DNA of 64,000 nucleotides from Anaerolineales bacterium (GTDB lineage Bacteria; Chloroflexota; Anaerolineae; Anaerolineales; UBA6663), in NCBI GenBank assembly GCA_020850595.1, contig JADZEK010000160.1, positions 49,756-113,755 of the forward strand. The letters are read 5' to 3'. Under the pieces are notes generated by a model, which was not told where the DNA came from, ran no database searches, and saw only the letters and a list, made by a program, of their open reading frames with translations. Of the stretch, positions 44,427 to 54,586 are shown piece after piece. Made by a program: the position numbers and the translations under genes. Position 1 is the first letter of the stretch. Each line of letters starts with the position of its first letter.

Positions 44427-45230
44427 ATGCCCACCATCACCGGCAAGTCGAACGCGAAACTCAAAGAAGTGCGGGCGCTCAAGCAGCGTAAGGCGCGGGC
44501 CGAGACCGGCCTGTTCGTCGTCGAAGGCATCCGCCACGTGGCCGAGGCGGTGGAGGCCGGCGCGCCGGTGGAGTATTTGGTCTACTGCCCAGACACGCTC
44601 ACCAGCCCGTTCGGCCGCGAGTTGGTCCAGAAGCAGCGCGAGCGCGGCCTGCCCGTGCACGCCACCACGCCGCAGGTCTTTGAGACGCTCTCCGAGCGCG
44701 AGAACCCCACCGGCCTGCTGGCGGTGGTGCGGCAGCAGCGCCGCGCCCTCGCAGACCTCAGCCCGGCCAACCTGGTCTGGGGCGTGGCCGTCGTCGCTCC
44801 GCAAGACCCCGGCAACATCGGCGCCATCGTCCGCACGGTAGACGCCGTGGGCGCGCAGGGCCTGCTGTTGCTCGACAGCGGCGTGGACCCCTACCACCCC
44901 AGCGCCGTGCGCGCCAGCCTCGGCTCGCTCTTTTGGGTGCCGGTCGCCGCCGCCTCATTCAAAGACTTCGTCGCCTGGGCGCAGACGCACGCCTATCACG
45001 TCTACGGCTCCTCGGCCCACGGCGCCGTGCCGGTCAAAGACGTTCCAAGTTATCAAACGCCCGGGATTCTCTTGCTCGGCAGCGAGCGTGAAGGCCTCAG
45101 CCCCGAACAGTTGGCCGTCTGCGAGCAGGTGGTCAAGCTCCCCATGCGCGGCAAGGCCACCTCGCTCAACCTTGCCGTCGCCGCCGGCGTGCTGCTCTAC
45201 GACATGCTGGCGAAGGGCGGCGCGGGGTAG
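44427..45230 (+). CDS. TrmH-family RNA 2'-O-methyltransferase (SpoU class)
   Basis: 267 aa. N-terminal substrate-binding part LKEVRALKQRKARAETGLFVVEG, then the SPOUT knot motifs: PQDPGNIGAIVRTVDAVG, GVDPYHPSAVRASLGSLFWVP, ILLLGSEREGLS and LPMRGKATSLNLAVAAGVLLYD. Likely modifies rRNA or tRNA; target unknown. It follows the subtilase by 9 nt. Confidence 0.93.
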   Translation: MPTITGKSNAKLKEVRALKQRKARAETGLFVVEGIRHVAEAVEAGAPVEYLVYCPDTLTSPFGRELVQKQRERGLPVHATTPQVFETLSERENPTGLLAVVRQQRRALADLSPANLVWGVAVVAPQDPGNIGAIVRTVDAVGAQGLLLLDSGVDPYHPSAVRASLGSLFWVPVAAASFKDFVAWAQTHAYHVYGSSAHGAVPVKDVPSYQTPGILLLGSEREGLSPEQLAVCEQVVKLPMRGKATSLNLAVAAGVLLYDMLAKGGAG

Positions 45231-45234
45231 AGGT

Positions 45235-45400
45235 GGGAGGTCGGAGGTCGGAGGGGGAAGTGAAAGATGAGAGGTGGGAGGTGAGAGGGGGTGCTTGAGA
45301 GGTAGGCTCAGGTAGGTTACGGTTGGGCGGCGGGTGAGGGATGGTTCCCGCCGTTTTGTTTTCCAACCTCTAACCTCTGACCTCCGACCTCCGCCGCTCA
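45235..45400. repeat. AGG-rich degenerate repeats with long inverted repeat
   Basis: The left half has purine-rich copies (GGAGGTCGGAGGTCGGAGG, GAGAGGTGGGAGGTGAGAGG); near 45365-45395 the complementary pyrimidine form CCTCTGACCTCCGACCTCC appears. So there is an inverted repeat with about a 100-nt loop, containing a terminator. No coding potential. Confidence 0.65.
45328..45363 (+). terminator. Terminator after the TrmH-family gene
   Basis: CGGCGGG / CCCGCCG hairpin followed by TTTTGTTTT, sitting in the loop of the AGG inverted repeat, about 100 nt after the TrmH stop. Confidence 0.65.
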
Positions 45401-46183
45401 GAACTGCCCGATTGTCGTCCCCGGGTGCGCCTCGCCCAGCAGCGCCGCCTGCACCAGCCCCGGCAGCTCGCCCGAGAAAATCCGCACCGTCAGCCCCGGC
45501 ACCGCCGCCGCCAGCGCCTGCATCTCGCGCACCTTGGCCGCCATGCCGCCCGTCACGTCCACCGCGGCCGAGCCGCCCGCCCCGCTCACCGCCTCGTCCG
45601 GGCGAATGTGCGGGAGGATGGCCCCGTCCGGGAAATGACTGAGCACCCCCGGCTCGCGGCCCGCCAGGAGCACCTGCGCGGGCCGCAGCGCGCGCGCCAG
45701 GTAGCCGAACACGTCCTCGGTCGAAACAATCGTCCCGCCGCGCTCCTCATCGAAGGCCACGTCGCCGAACACCAGCGGCACCAGCGCCTGCTCCAGCGCC
45801 GCTTGCAACGGCAGCGTCACCATGGATTCGATCACGCCGTCGCGGCAGATGGCCGAGGCCGAGGGCGGCAGGTTCACCACCGGCACACCCGCCCCGCGCG
45901 CCGCGTCCACCACCAGCCGGTTGAGCTGGCCCGCCACCGCCTGCACCTCGGCGAAGCCGTGCCATTCCGCCAGCGTGCGCACCCCCTGGCGCGTGCCGTA
46001 GCGCCGCGCCTCCACATGCCCGAACGACCCGCTGCCGTGCCCCAGCACCAATTGCAGCGCCGGCCGCGCGGCGCGGGCGGCGGCCACCTCGCTCAGCAGG
46101 CGGTTGAGCACCGGCAAGCGCGGCGTGCGCGGCGTGTTCTTGTCGGTGATGAGCGACCCACCCAGTTTGAGAAAAATCAGCAT
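45398..46183 (-). CDS. Isopentenyl phosphate kinase
   Basis: 261 aa amino-acid-kinase-fold enzyme, isopentenyl phosphate + ATP to IPP + ADP in the alternative mevalonate pathway. KLGGSLITDK (5-15), LGHGSGSFGH with the substrate His56, PVVNLPPSA, STEDVFGYLA and DVTGGMAAKVREM are the key motifs. It follows the mevalonate kinase gene by 7 nt. The phosphomevalonate decarboxylase expected between the two steps is not in this window. Confidence 0.9.
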   Translation of the reverse strand: MLIFLKLGGSLITDKNTPRTPRLPVLNRLLSEVAAARAARPALQLVLGHGSGSFGHVEARRYGTRQGVRTLAEWHGFAEVQAVAGQLNRLVVDAARGAGVPVVNLPPSASAICRDGVIESMVTLPLQAALEQALVPLVFGDVAFDEERGGTIVSTEDVFGYLARALRPAQVLLAGREPGVLSHFPDGAILPHIRPDEAVSGAGGSAAVDVTGGMAAKVREMQALAAAVPGLTVRIFSGELPGLVQAALLGEAHPGTTIGQF

Positions 46184-46190
46184 TGTGGCC

Positions 46191-47144
46191 TCATGCCTGG
46201 GCGGCTTCCGGCCCCAGCCGGCTGGCCCACACCCGCACCGCGCCCGCCGCCCGCAACGCGGCCTCCACCGGGGCGGCCGTGCCCGGCGTCACCAGGGCGA
46301 TCAGGTTGCCGCCGCCGCCGCCGCCCGAGAGTTTGGCCCCCTGCGCGCCCGCCGCCAAGGCCGCCGCGGCCAACGCCTCCAGCGCCGGGGTCGAGACGCC
46401 CAACGCGGCCAGCAACGCCTGGTTGCGCGTCAGCAGCGGGCCGAGCGCCTCGCCGGCCGCGCCTTCGATCACCGCGCGGGCGCGCTCCACCAGCCCCGCG
46501 ATCTCGTCGAACAGCGCTGTGTAGCGCGGCGGGTCTTGCTCGTACCCGGCGCGCACGGCCCCTACCGTCTCGCGGGTGAGGCTGGGCCGGCCCGTGTCGG
46601 CGATTAGCAGGTGCAGCGGCCGGCGCACGGCCAGCGGCACGGGCGCTTGACCCCGCACGAAGTACACCGGCCGCGCATAGGCCACGACGGTGTTGTCAAT
46701 GCCGGAGGGTGTGCCGTGCAGGCGCTTCTCGGTTTCGTACACCAGCGCCGACACCGCCGCGTCGTCGAGCGCGTGGCCCAGCGCCAGCGCCATGGCCCGC
46801 ACCACCGCCGTGCACACCGCCGCCCCCGACCCCAACCCGGCCGCCAGTGGGATGTTCGACTCCACGCGCAGCACTCCGGCCGCCGCGCCGCCGCCCGCCG
46901 CCTGGAGCGCCAGGTTGACGGCCAGCGCCAGCACATCGTCGGGCGCGGCCTCGGCCAGCCGGTAGCGCTGCCGCAGCGCGGGCGCTTCGATCCAAAAGTC
47001 ACCGGGCGCGGGCGTGAAGGTGGCCGTGGCCTGCACCAGCGTCACCGGCACGGCCAGCGCCGGGCGGCCGTAGACCACGGCGTGCTCGCCCAGCAAGATC
47101 GCCTTGCCGGGGGCCGAGGCCATGGCCGCCCGCAGCGCCGTCAT
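46191..47144 (-). CDS. mvk: Mevalonate kinase
   Basis: 317 aa GHMP kinase. APGKAILLGEHAVVYG (11-26), the ATP-binding PLAAGLGSGAAVCTA, GTPSGIDNTVV with the catalytic Asp, and KLSGGGGGGN are the three GHMP motifs in order. ATG 47144 (MTALRAAMASAPGK) is preferred; the upstream start overlaps the UbiA-like gene. It is the middle gene of the UbiA-mvk-IPK transcript. Confidence 0.93.
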   Translation of the reverse strand: MTALRAAMASAPGKAILLGEHAVVYGRPALAVPVTLVQATATFTPAPGDFWIEAPALRQRYRLAEAAPDDVLALAVNLALQAAGGGAAAGVLRVESNIPLAAGLGSGAAVCTAVVRAMALALGHALDDAAVSALVYETEKRLHGTPSGIDNTVVAYARPVYFVRGQAPVPLAVRRPLHLLIADTGRPSLTRETVGAVRAGYEQDPPRYTALFDEIAGLVERARAVIEGAAGEALGPLLTRNQALLAALGVSTPALEALAAAALAAGAQGAKLSGGGGGGNLIALVTPGTAAPVEAALRAAGAVRVWASRLGPEAAQA

Positions 47145-47158
47145 GGGTTGGCCCCTCT

Positions 47159-48031
47159 TTACTGGCTCAGGTAGAGCACCGCCACCGCCAGCAGGCCCCA
47201 CAAACCAAAGGCCAGTTGCAGCGGCCGATCGGTCAGCACCAGTTCGTCCGGCGCGCCGCCCTCGCCCTTGATGTGGATCAAATAGAGGTAGCGGAAGATG
47301 CCGTAGACCACAATGGGAATGGTCAGCATCATGGCGTGGTTCTCGGGCAGGTTGGGGGCCGAGAACGTATACAGCGAGTAGGCCACGATGGTCGTCGTCG
47401 CCACGATATTGATCAGCTCGTCCAGGAAGGGCAGCGTGTACTCTTCCAGCACGCGCCGCGACGAGCCGGAGTTGCTGTTCATCAAGATCAGCTCGCCCCG
47501 CCGCTTGCCGAAGCCCAGAAACAGCGCCCCGAGCGTGATGACCAGGTACAGCCAGGGCGAGAAGCGCTCCACCACGATGAGCACCACGCCCGCCGCCACC
47601 CGCAGCACGTAGCCCGAAGCCAGCACCAGCACATCCACGATGACCACGTGCTTCAGCCAGAACGAATACAGCAGGTTGGTGATCAGGTACACCAGCGCGA
47701 TCACGCCGAAACGCCAGTCGAGCCAGAAGCTCAGCGGCAGCGCCGCCACCGGCAGCAGGATGGCCACCGCCAGCGCCAGGCGCGAGCTAAGCCGCCCGGC
47801 CGCCAGCGGGCGATGGCGCTTCTTGGGGTGCAGCCGGTCTTTTTCCAGGTCGGCCAGGTCATTGAACAAGTACACCGTGCTCGACAGCAGGCACAGCAGC
47901 ACGAAGCCGGCCATCGTGCGCAGCAGCGGCGCGGGCAGCAGCAACTGCCGGTCGAAGACCAGCGGCGCGAAGATGATGCCGTTTTTGATCCATTGCTTGG
48001 GGCGCATGGATTGCAGCAAGGCAAGCAGCAT
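47159..48031 (-). CDS. UbiA-family prenyltransferase (decaprenyl-phosphate phosphoribosyltransferase-like)
   Basis: 290 aa, about eight transmembrane helices. The first acidic motif is NDLADLEKDRLHPKKRHRPLAAG (NDxxDxxxD), with RPKQWIKNGIIFAPL at the N-terminus, as in DPPR synthase UbiA proteins that join polyprenyl phosphate and PRPP. The second motif is less regular. In actinobacteria the product feeds decaprenylphosphoryl-arabinose; here AftB-like GT-C genes lie nearby. ATG 48031 is supported by a TATAAT 7 nt upstream (leaderless). Confidence 0.82.
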   Translation of the reverse strand: MLLALLQSMRPKQWIKNGIIFAPLVFDRQLLLPAPLLRTMAGFVLLCLLSSTVYLFNDLADLEKDRLHPKKRHRPLAAGRLSSRLALAVAILLPVAALPLSFWLDWRFGVIALVYLITNLLYSFWLKHVVIVDVLVLASGYVLRVAAGVVLIVVERFSPWLYLVITLGALFLGFGKRRGELILMNSNSGSSRRVLEEYTLPFLDELINIVATTTIVAYSLYTFSAPNLPENHAMMLTIPIVVYGIFRYLYLIHIKGEGGAPDELVLTDRPLQLAFGLWGLLAVAVLYLSQ

Positions 48032-48038
48032 GGGGGCG

Positions 48039-48044
48039 ATTATA
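48039..48044 (-). promoter_or_regulatory. -10 box positioned for leaderless UbiA-family transcript
   Basis: Perfect TATAAT on the minus strand ends 7 nt before ATG 48031, so transcription would begin at or next to the start codon. The -35 is poor. Confidence 0.55.
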
Positions 48045-48110
48045 AAGCAGAACCCCCTCTCGCCGCCGCCGGGCCGGACCGGCCCAGTCCATGCGCGCTG
48101 CGCCCAGTCA

Positions 48111-48138
48111 TTCGACAAGCACCCGGCCGCGATATAAA
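48111..48138 (+). promoter_or_regulatory. Promoter upstream of the GGDYVGG-repeat gene
   Basis: TTCGAC (48111-48116) and TATAAA (48133-48138) with 16-nt spacing, about 57 nt before the start codon. Confidence 0.4.
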
Positions 48139-48194
48139 ATGCTCAGGTAGAACTCTCGCCCGCGTCGGCCGCGCCTGCGCCCCCGGAATGACCC

Positions 48195-48671
48195 ATGCCA
48201 CCCCCCACCCCTGACCCCGACGACACCCGCCCCGCCCCGCGCCCCAGCCACATCGGCGGCGATTACGTGGGCGGCAATAAGACCGTCACCCAGTCCGCCG
48301 GCGGCGACATCGTCGGCCGCGACAAGATTACCACCACCACGGGCGGCGACCCGCTGGCCGCGGCCACGCTGGCCGAAGCCTTCGCTCGGATTGAGGCGCT
48401 CGTAGCCGCCCGCGCCGCCGATCCCGCCGTCGAGAAGGACGAGATCACGGAAACTCTGGGCCGCATCGCCGTCGAAAGCGAGAAGGGCGAAGCCGCCAAC
48501 CCGCCCAAGCTCGAGCGCCTGCTCACCACCCTGGGCGGCATGGCCGACGACATCTTTCAGGTCACGGCCGCCTGCCTGGCCAACCCGGCCCTGGGCGTTG
48601 CCACCACCATTCGGCTGATCGCCGAAAAGGCGAAAGCCGAACACGCCAAACGCGCCGCGGGCGGCGGCTAG
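48195..48671 (+). CDS. GGDYVGG/GGDIVGRDK-repeat mini-protein
   Basis: 158 aa. An acidic Pro-rich leader is followed by IGGDYVGGNKTVTQSAGG and DIVGRDKITTTTGGD, two turns of a Gly-Asp repeat that in larger bacterial proteins precedes NTPase, TPR or effector-associated domains (this is recollection of the motif, not a search). From residue 55 it is helical (LAEAFARIEALVAARAADP, ESEKGEAANPPKLERLLTTLGGMADDIFQ, ATTIRLIAEKAKAEHA). No catalytic motif. Six nt before tlyA and likely co-transcribed with it. Confidence 0.72.
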   Translation: MPPPTPDPDDTRPAPRPSHIGGDYVGGNKTVTQSAGGDIVGRDKITTTTGGDPLAAATLAEAFARIEALVAARAADPAVEKDEITETLGRIAVESEKGEAANPPKLERLLTTLGGMADDIFQVTAACLANPALGVATTIRLIAEKAKAEHAKRAAGGG

Positions 48672-48677
48672 GCCCCT

Positions 48678-49466
48678 GTGCCCGCCTCCGGCAAGCAGCG
48701 GCTCGACGTGCGCCTGCACGAGTTGGGCCTGAGCGAGAGCCGCGAACAAGGCCGCCGCCTGATCATGGCCGGCGAAGTCACCGTGGATGGCGCGACGGTG
48801 GACCGCCCCGCGGCCGCGGTGAGCGCCGGCGCCCAAATCGCTCTCAAGCGCAAACCGCGCTTTGTCAGCCGCGGCGGCGAGAAGCTCGCCGCCGCCCTGG
48901 CCGCCTTCGGGCTGGACGTGACGGGCTGGGTCTGCGCCGACCTGGGCGCCTCCACCGGCGGCTTCACCGATGTGCTGCTCCAGCGCGGCGCGGCCCGCGT
49001 GTACGCCATTGACGTCGGTCACGGCATCCTCGACTACCGCCTGCGCATTGACCCGCGCGTGGTCGTCAGGGAGAAGACCAACGCCCGCTACCTGGCGACC
49101 CTGCCGGAGCCGGTGCGGCTGGTGAGCATTGACGCCTCGTTCATCTCGCTCAAGCTGCTGCTGCCCGTGGCGCGCGGCTGGCTGGCGGGCGCGGCCGGCG
49201 AAATCGTGACGCTCATCAAACCGCAGTTCGAGGCGGGACGGAAGCTGGTCGGCAAGGGCGGCCTCGTCAAAGACCCGGCCGTCCACCGCCAGGTGCTGGC
49301 CGACGTGCTGGGCTGGGCCGCCGCCAACGGCCTGCCGCCCGCGGGCTTGCTGCGCTCGCCCATCACCGGGGCCGAGGGCAACGTTGAGTTCCTGGCCTGG
49401 CTGCGCCCGGGCAGCGCGCCCGCCCTCGACCTGCCCGCCGCCATTGAGCGCGGGTTAAGCGCATAG
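48678..49466 (+). CDS. tlyA: TlyA-family rRNA 2'-O-methyltransferase (S4 + FtsJ)
   Basis: 262 aa. The N-terminal S4 domain (QRLDVRLHELGLSESREQGRRLIMAGEVTVDG) is followed by an FtsJ-like Rossmann methyltransferase: VSRGGEKL (catalytic Lys), CADLGASTGGFTDVLLQRGA (SAM loop) and VSIDASFISL (catalytic Asp); LIKPQFEAGR gives the second Lys. TlyA methylates 16S and/or 23S rRNA. Start is GTG 48678. Sits 6 nt after the GGDYVGG gene. Confidence 0.93.
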   Translation: MPASGKQRLDVRLHELGLSESREQGRRLIMAGEVTVDGATVDRPAAAVSAGAQIALKRKPRFVSRGGEKLAAALAAFGLDVTGWVCADLGASTGGFTDVLLQRGAARVYAIDVGHGILDYRLRIDPRVVVREKTNARYLATLPEPVRLVSIDASFISLKLLLPVARGWLAGAAGEIVTLIKPQFEAGRKLVGKGGLVKDPAVHRQVLADVLGWAAANGLPPAGLLRSPITGAEGNVEFLAWLRPGSAPALDLPAAIERGLSA

Positions 49467-49618
49467 AGCACCGGTCGCCGGACGAGGCGCAACCACCTGG
49501 CCTGGCAGCTCTCCAGGCCATCGGCCAAATCTCCCCCAACCTTCGTGTCATTCTTGGCTGATGGTTTTTCCGCATCAGTCCCCTCCGAATCGCCCCGCCA
49601 TCGGTTATACTTCGCCCC

Positions 49619-49640
49619 ACGGGAGGTCAGCGCCTCCCGT
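49619..49640 (+). promoter_or_regulatory. Hairpin at the predicted 5' end of lepA mRNA
   Basis: ACGGGAGG pairs with CCTCCCGT, 8-bp perfect stem, 6-nt loop. A TATACT (-10) at 49606-49611 places the transcript start at about 49618, so the message would begin with this hairpin. ATG 49650 lies 9 nt past it. Confidence 0.5.
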
Positions 49641-49649
49641 TCATCACGC

Positions 49650-51452
<1,803 letters not shown>

Positions 51453-51509
51453 CCGGGCGCTGGGCTACCTGGCCGCTGAGATTGGCCGGGGCTGAGGCTG
51501 GTGTTGGGG

Positions 51510-51971
51510 CTACTCGGCCCGCACCCAGCGCTCGGTGAAACGGTGGCGGCCCAGGCCCAGCGTGTCGAACTCATCGTGCTCGGCCTCGGCCGCCACGCCC
51601 AGCCAGCGCAGCGCCTGGTTGATGGCGTCTTGCGCGTTCAGCGGCCCGAAGACCACCTGGCCGTTCTCCCACCCGGCGCCGGCTTGTTCCCCCACCCCGC
51701 CAAAGAACTCAGCTTCCACGTAGGCCACTTTGCCCCCAGCGGAGAGCTTCTGCGCCAGCCACAGCACGCCCGGCTTCACATAGGGCAGGGTTTCCAGCCG
51801 TTCCACCTCGGCCGCCTCGGCCACCGGGCCGAGCGCCTTCAGGAGGTCGGGCACGAGCGGCAGCAACCCCAGGTCGTGCGGCAGCGCCACCACCGTCAGC
51901 GGCGGCACGCCGTTAATGGCCGCCAGCGGGCCGAGGGTCGGGCCGATCAGCGCTTCGAGCGAGTAGGCCAT
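51510..51971 (-). CDS. Hypothetical protein, 153 aa
   Basis: Compact mixed alpha/beta protein, MAYSLEALIGPTLGPLAAING at the start, then ALPHDLGLLPL and KVAYVEAEFFGGVGEQAGAGWENGQVV, ending in an acidic C-terminus. No membrane segment or catalytic motif. ATG 51971 is a plausible start; ATG 52001 is possible but overlaps the next gene. Family not recognised, although the organisation suggests an orphan immunity- or sensor-like fold rather than an enzyme. Codon use matches the neighbours. Confidence 0.65.
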   Translation of the reverse strand: MAYSLEALIGPTLGPLAAINGVPPLTVVALPHDLGLLPLVPDLLKALGPVAEAAEVERLETLPYVKPGVLWLAQKLSAGGKVAYVEAEFFGGVGEQAGAGWENGQVVFGPLNAQDAINQALRWLGVAAEAEHDEFDTLGLGRHRFTERWVRAE

Positions 51972-51997
51972 CGCATCGTCTCCAATCAATGCGCCGG

Positions 51998-54439
51998 TCA
52001 AGGCAGGCGCAGGGTCAGCAGCGTCTGGTCGCCGGCGGCGGGCAGCAGCGCGTCCGGCGCGGCCAGATCGAACATCTCCACGCGCAGCGCGTAGTCGCCC
52101 GCGGGCAGGTCGAGCGGCACGGCCAGCACCGCCTTGGCTGCGATGGTCTCACCCGGCTGCCATAGCCAGGCCGGGTAGATGCCGCGGCACGGGTCGGCCT
52201 GGTCGCTCGCCAGGATCGTCGCCGGGTCCGCGGCGCTCGCCAGGCTCAGGCGGAACCACTGCTCGGTGGGGGCCGGACCAACGGCCTGAAAGAACAGCGT
52301 GGCCTCCAGCGTGCCGCCCGGCGTGAGGGACGCGCCGGCCAGGTCGTAACCCAGCAGCGCGGCGGGCGGCCAACTCAGCGCGGTGGGCGTGCTCGGCGCG
52401 GGCGCGGCGGCCCCGCCCGCGGGCAGCGCGTAGCCCAGCGTGTACGGGCGCGGCCCGCCGGTCAGCGCGAAGCTCACCAGGTCGTCCCACGGAAAGATGG
52501 CTTGCAGCTCTTCCGGCGTGTAGCGCAGGTTGGCGGGTAGGAAGGCGTAGACATAGCCGTCGGCCTGCCCCGCCGGTGGATAGACCACACAGCCCGTGTC
52601 GTGGTAAGCGTCGTGGAAGGCCGCCCACAGCGCGGCGGGCGGCTGGGCGGGCGGCTCGCCGGGCGGCACATACTTGATGAACAGCGGGTCGGGCATCCAC
52701 ACGTTGTCGAGCACGCGCTCCGGCGCCGGCGCGAGCACCAGGTTGGAAGTAGGCACGTTCTCGCGGTAAGGTGTCAGGGGCCAGGCACGCGCCTCGCACC
52801 CCGGCACGAACGCGCGCAGGTCATTCTGGCGCTGAGCGATGATGAACTTGTTGATCGGCGTGAAGGCGTTGGCTTCCAGGCAGTCGAGGTAGCCGTCGGG
52901 CGCGATGCGGTCGTGGGCCATCAGGCGCGGCGCGGCCGGGTCCACCGGGTGATGGGCGATGACCAGGTCGTTCAGGCCGTGCGCGTCAATGATGGCCGTC
53001 GTGGGCAGCACCCAACTGACCGCCCCCACCGCGCCCTCGATGCGCACCGCCTCGGCCTGCGGGCTGAGCAGCAGCCCGGCCGCGCGCGGCGGCAGCGAGG
53101 CCAACTGCGAGGCGATGAAGAGCTTGTGCTCCTGGTGACGCACCCCCACCGCGTGGAGGATGAGCCAGTCTTGCAGCGTGTCGAACACCTGCACATAGGG
53201 CCGCGCGGGCGCGGGGAAGTACGGCGCGACCGGCAGCCGCATGGCCCAGGTCTCCAGCCGCGTGGTGTAGGGCTGGCTGATGGCCCAGTGCGTCCAGGGG
53301 ATGGGCAGGCCCGCCGCCAGGCTGAGGGCGGCCAGGCCCAGCGCCCAGCCCGGCCGGAAGACCAGCGCATTCAGCAGCCACACGAACGACACCCACAGCA
53401 GCGGCACAAGCTGGCTGTAGACGCGGTACTCGAAATGGTCGCCGCCGATGAGGACGGTGTAGTAGGCGAAGTGCCCGGCCAGCGCCCCGAGGACGACGAA
53501 CGACGTGAAGGTGGCGTCAAGCGGCGTGGCCAGCCAACGGCGCGCCACGGCCGGCGCCTCGCGCGCCCGCCGGGCCGCGAGGCTGACCAGAAACACCAGC
53601 GCCAGCCCGGGCCAGAACCACCACGCATATTCAATCAAGAAGGACAGCAGGTAGCGCCAGCCGCTCGCGGGCCAGGGGGCGACGTACTTAGCGGCGTAGG
53701 TGTTGGGCAGCCACGCGCCGTAGGTCGCCACGCGCCAAATCAAGTGCGCCAGCGTGAGCGCGAACGGGCTTAGAGCGAGCGCCAGGCTGGGCCGCAGCGC
53801 GCCCGCCCGCCGGCGCCCCCAGGCCTCCGCCGCGATCAGCGCCAGGGTGGCCGCCAGGAACAACAGCCCATCGGGCCGGGTCAACTCCATCAGCATCGCC
53901 AGGGCGGCCAGCAGCGTCAGCCGGCGCGCGCCGCCCGGCTGGAAACTGAGGGCGGTGAACACCCAGGCCGTCAGCCAAAAATTGAACATGGCTGTTTCCA
54001 GGCCGGAGGAGGTCCAGGCCAGGAAAGTGCGGTTAGAGAGCACACCCGCCAGCACCAGCAGCAGCAGGGCGGGCCGCCAGCGCGCCAGCGCCAGGCCGAG
54101 CTTCAGCCGCAGCACCATCGCCGCCGTCAGCGCCAGCGTGCCGGCCGCGAACAGCAGGGCCACCGCGTTGGCGGTAGCGGGCGGCTCCTGCCCCGTCACG
54201 CGCCAGAGCACATCCAGCACCACCACCCACAAGAAGCTGGTGTAGCCTTCCACCGGCTTGAACGGCGGCGCGTTCCACACGTAGCCGTAGCCCAGATGCG
54301 CGTTGCTGATGTAGCGAAAGGCGATGTAGGCGTCGTCAGTGAGGAACCAGAACACACGCCACCCGGCATATAGGCCGAGGCCGGCGGCGAGCAGGATGAG
54401 CACGTACAGCCAGGTTGAGCGAGGCAGGCGGCGAGGCAC
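51998..54439 (-). CDS. GT-C membrane glycosyltransferase, AftB/ZomB-like
   Basis: 813 aa. About 10-11 transmembrane helices in the first 440 residues, then a large extracytoplasmic region. The first loop motif FLTDDAYIAFRYISNAHLGYGYVWN, EGYTSFLW and GLETAMF resemble the AftB/ZomB-type arabinofuranosyltransferases that use decaprenylphosphoryl-arabinose. The last 120 residues are beta-sandwich-like. Likely transfers pentofuranose or similar to an envelope glycan. It begins divergently from the 54587 gene. Confidence 0.75.
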   Translation of the reverse strand: MPRRLPRSTWLYVLILLAAGLGLYAGWRVFWFLTDDAYIAFRYISNAHLGYGYVWNAPPFKPVEGYTSFLWVVVLDVLWRVTGQEPPATANAVALLFAAGTLALTAAMVLRLKLGLALARWRPALLLLVLAGVLSNRTFLAWTSSGLETAMFNFWLTAWVFTALSFQPGGARRLTLLAALAMLMELTRPDGLLFLAATLALIAAEAWGRRRAGALRPSLALALSPFALTLAHLIWRVATYGAWLPNTYAAKYVAPWPASGWRYLLSFLIEYAWWFWPGLALVFLVSLAARRAREAPAVARRWLATPLDATFTSFVVLGALAGHFAYYTVLIGGDHFEYRVYSQLVPLLWVSFVWLLNALVFRPGWALGLAALSLAAGLPIPWTHWAISQPYTTRLETWAMRLPVAPYFPAPARPYVQVFDTLQDWLILHAVGVRHQEHKLFIASQLASLPPRAAGLLLSPQAEAVRIEGAVGAVSWVLPTTAIIDAHGLNDLVIAHHPVDPAAPRLMAHDRIAPDGYLDCLEANAFTPINKFIIAQRQNDLRAFVPGCEARAWPLTPYRENVPTSNLVLAPAPERVLDNVWMPDPLFIKYVPPGEPPAQPPAALWAAFHDAYHDTGCVVYPPAGQADGYVYAFLPANLRYTPEELQAIFPWDDLVSFALTGGPRPYTLGYALPAGGAAAPAPSTPTALSWPPAALLGYDLAGASLTPGGTLEATLFFQAVGPAPTEQWFRLSLASAADPATILASDQADPCRGIYPAWLWQPGETIAAKAVLAVPLDLPAGDYALRVEMFDLAAPDALLPAAGDQTLLTLRLP

Positions 54440-54551
54440 GGGCGCATTCTACCTTATCGAGGGCCGGAGGCGCTGGCCGGCGCGAGGCGTACCGCGGGGG
54501 GACTCAAGGGCCTCAGGGGAGGCTGCCCGTCGGCGATACCAGCGCTGACTT

Positions 54552-54580
54552 TTGCTCGGCCCGGCCCTTTCCGGTACAAT
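54552..54580 (+). promoter_or_regulatory. Promoter for leaderless GT-C gene
   Basis: TTGCTC (54552-54557) and TACAAT (54575-54580), exactly 17-nt spacing. ATG 54587 lies 6 nt after the -10, so the mRNA probably starts at the start codon. Confidence 0.7.
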
Positions 54581-54586
54581 GCCGCC

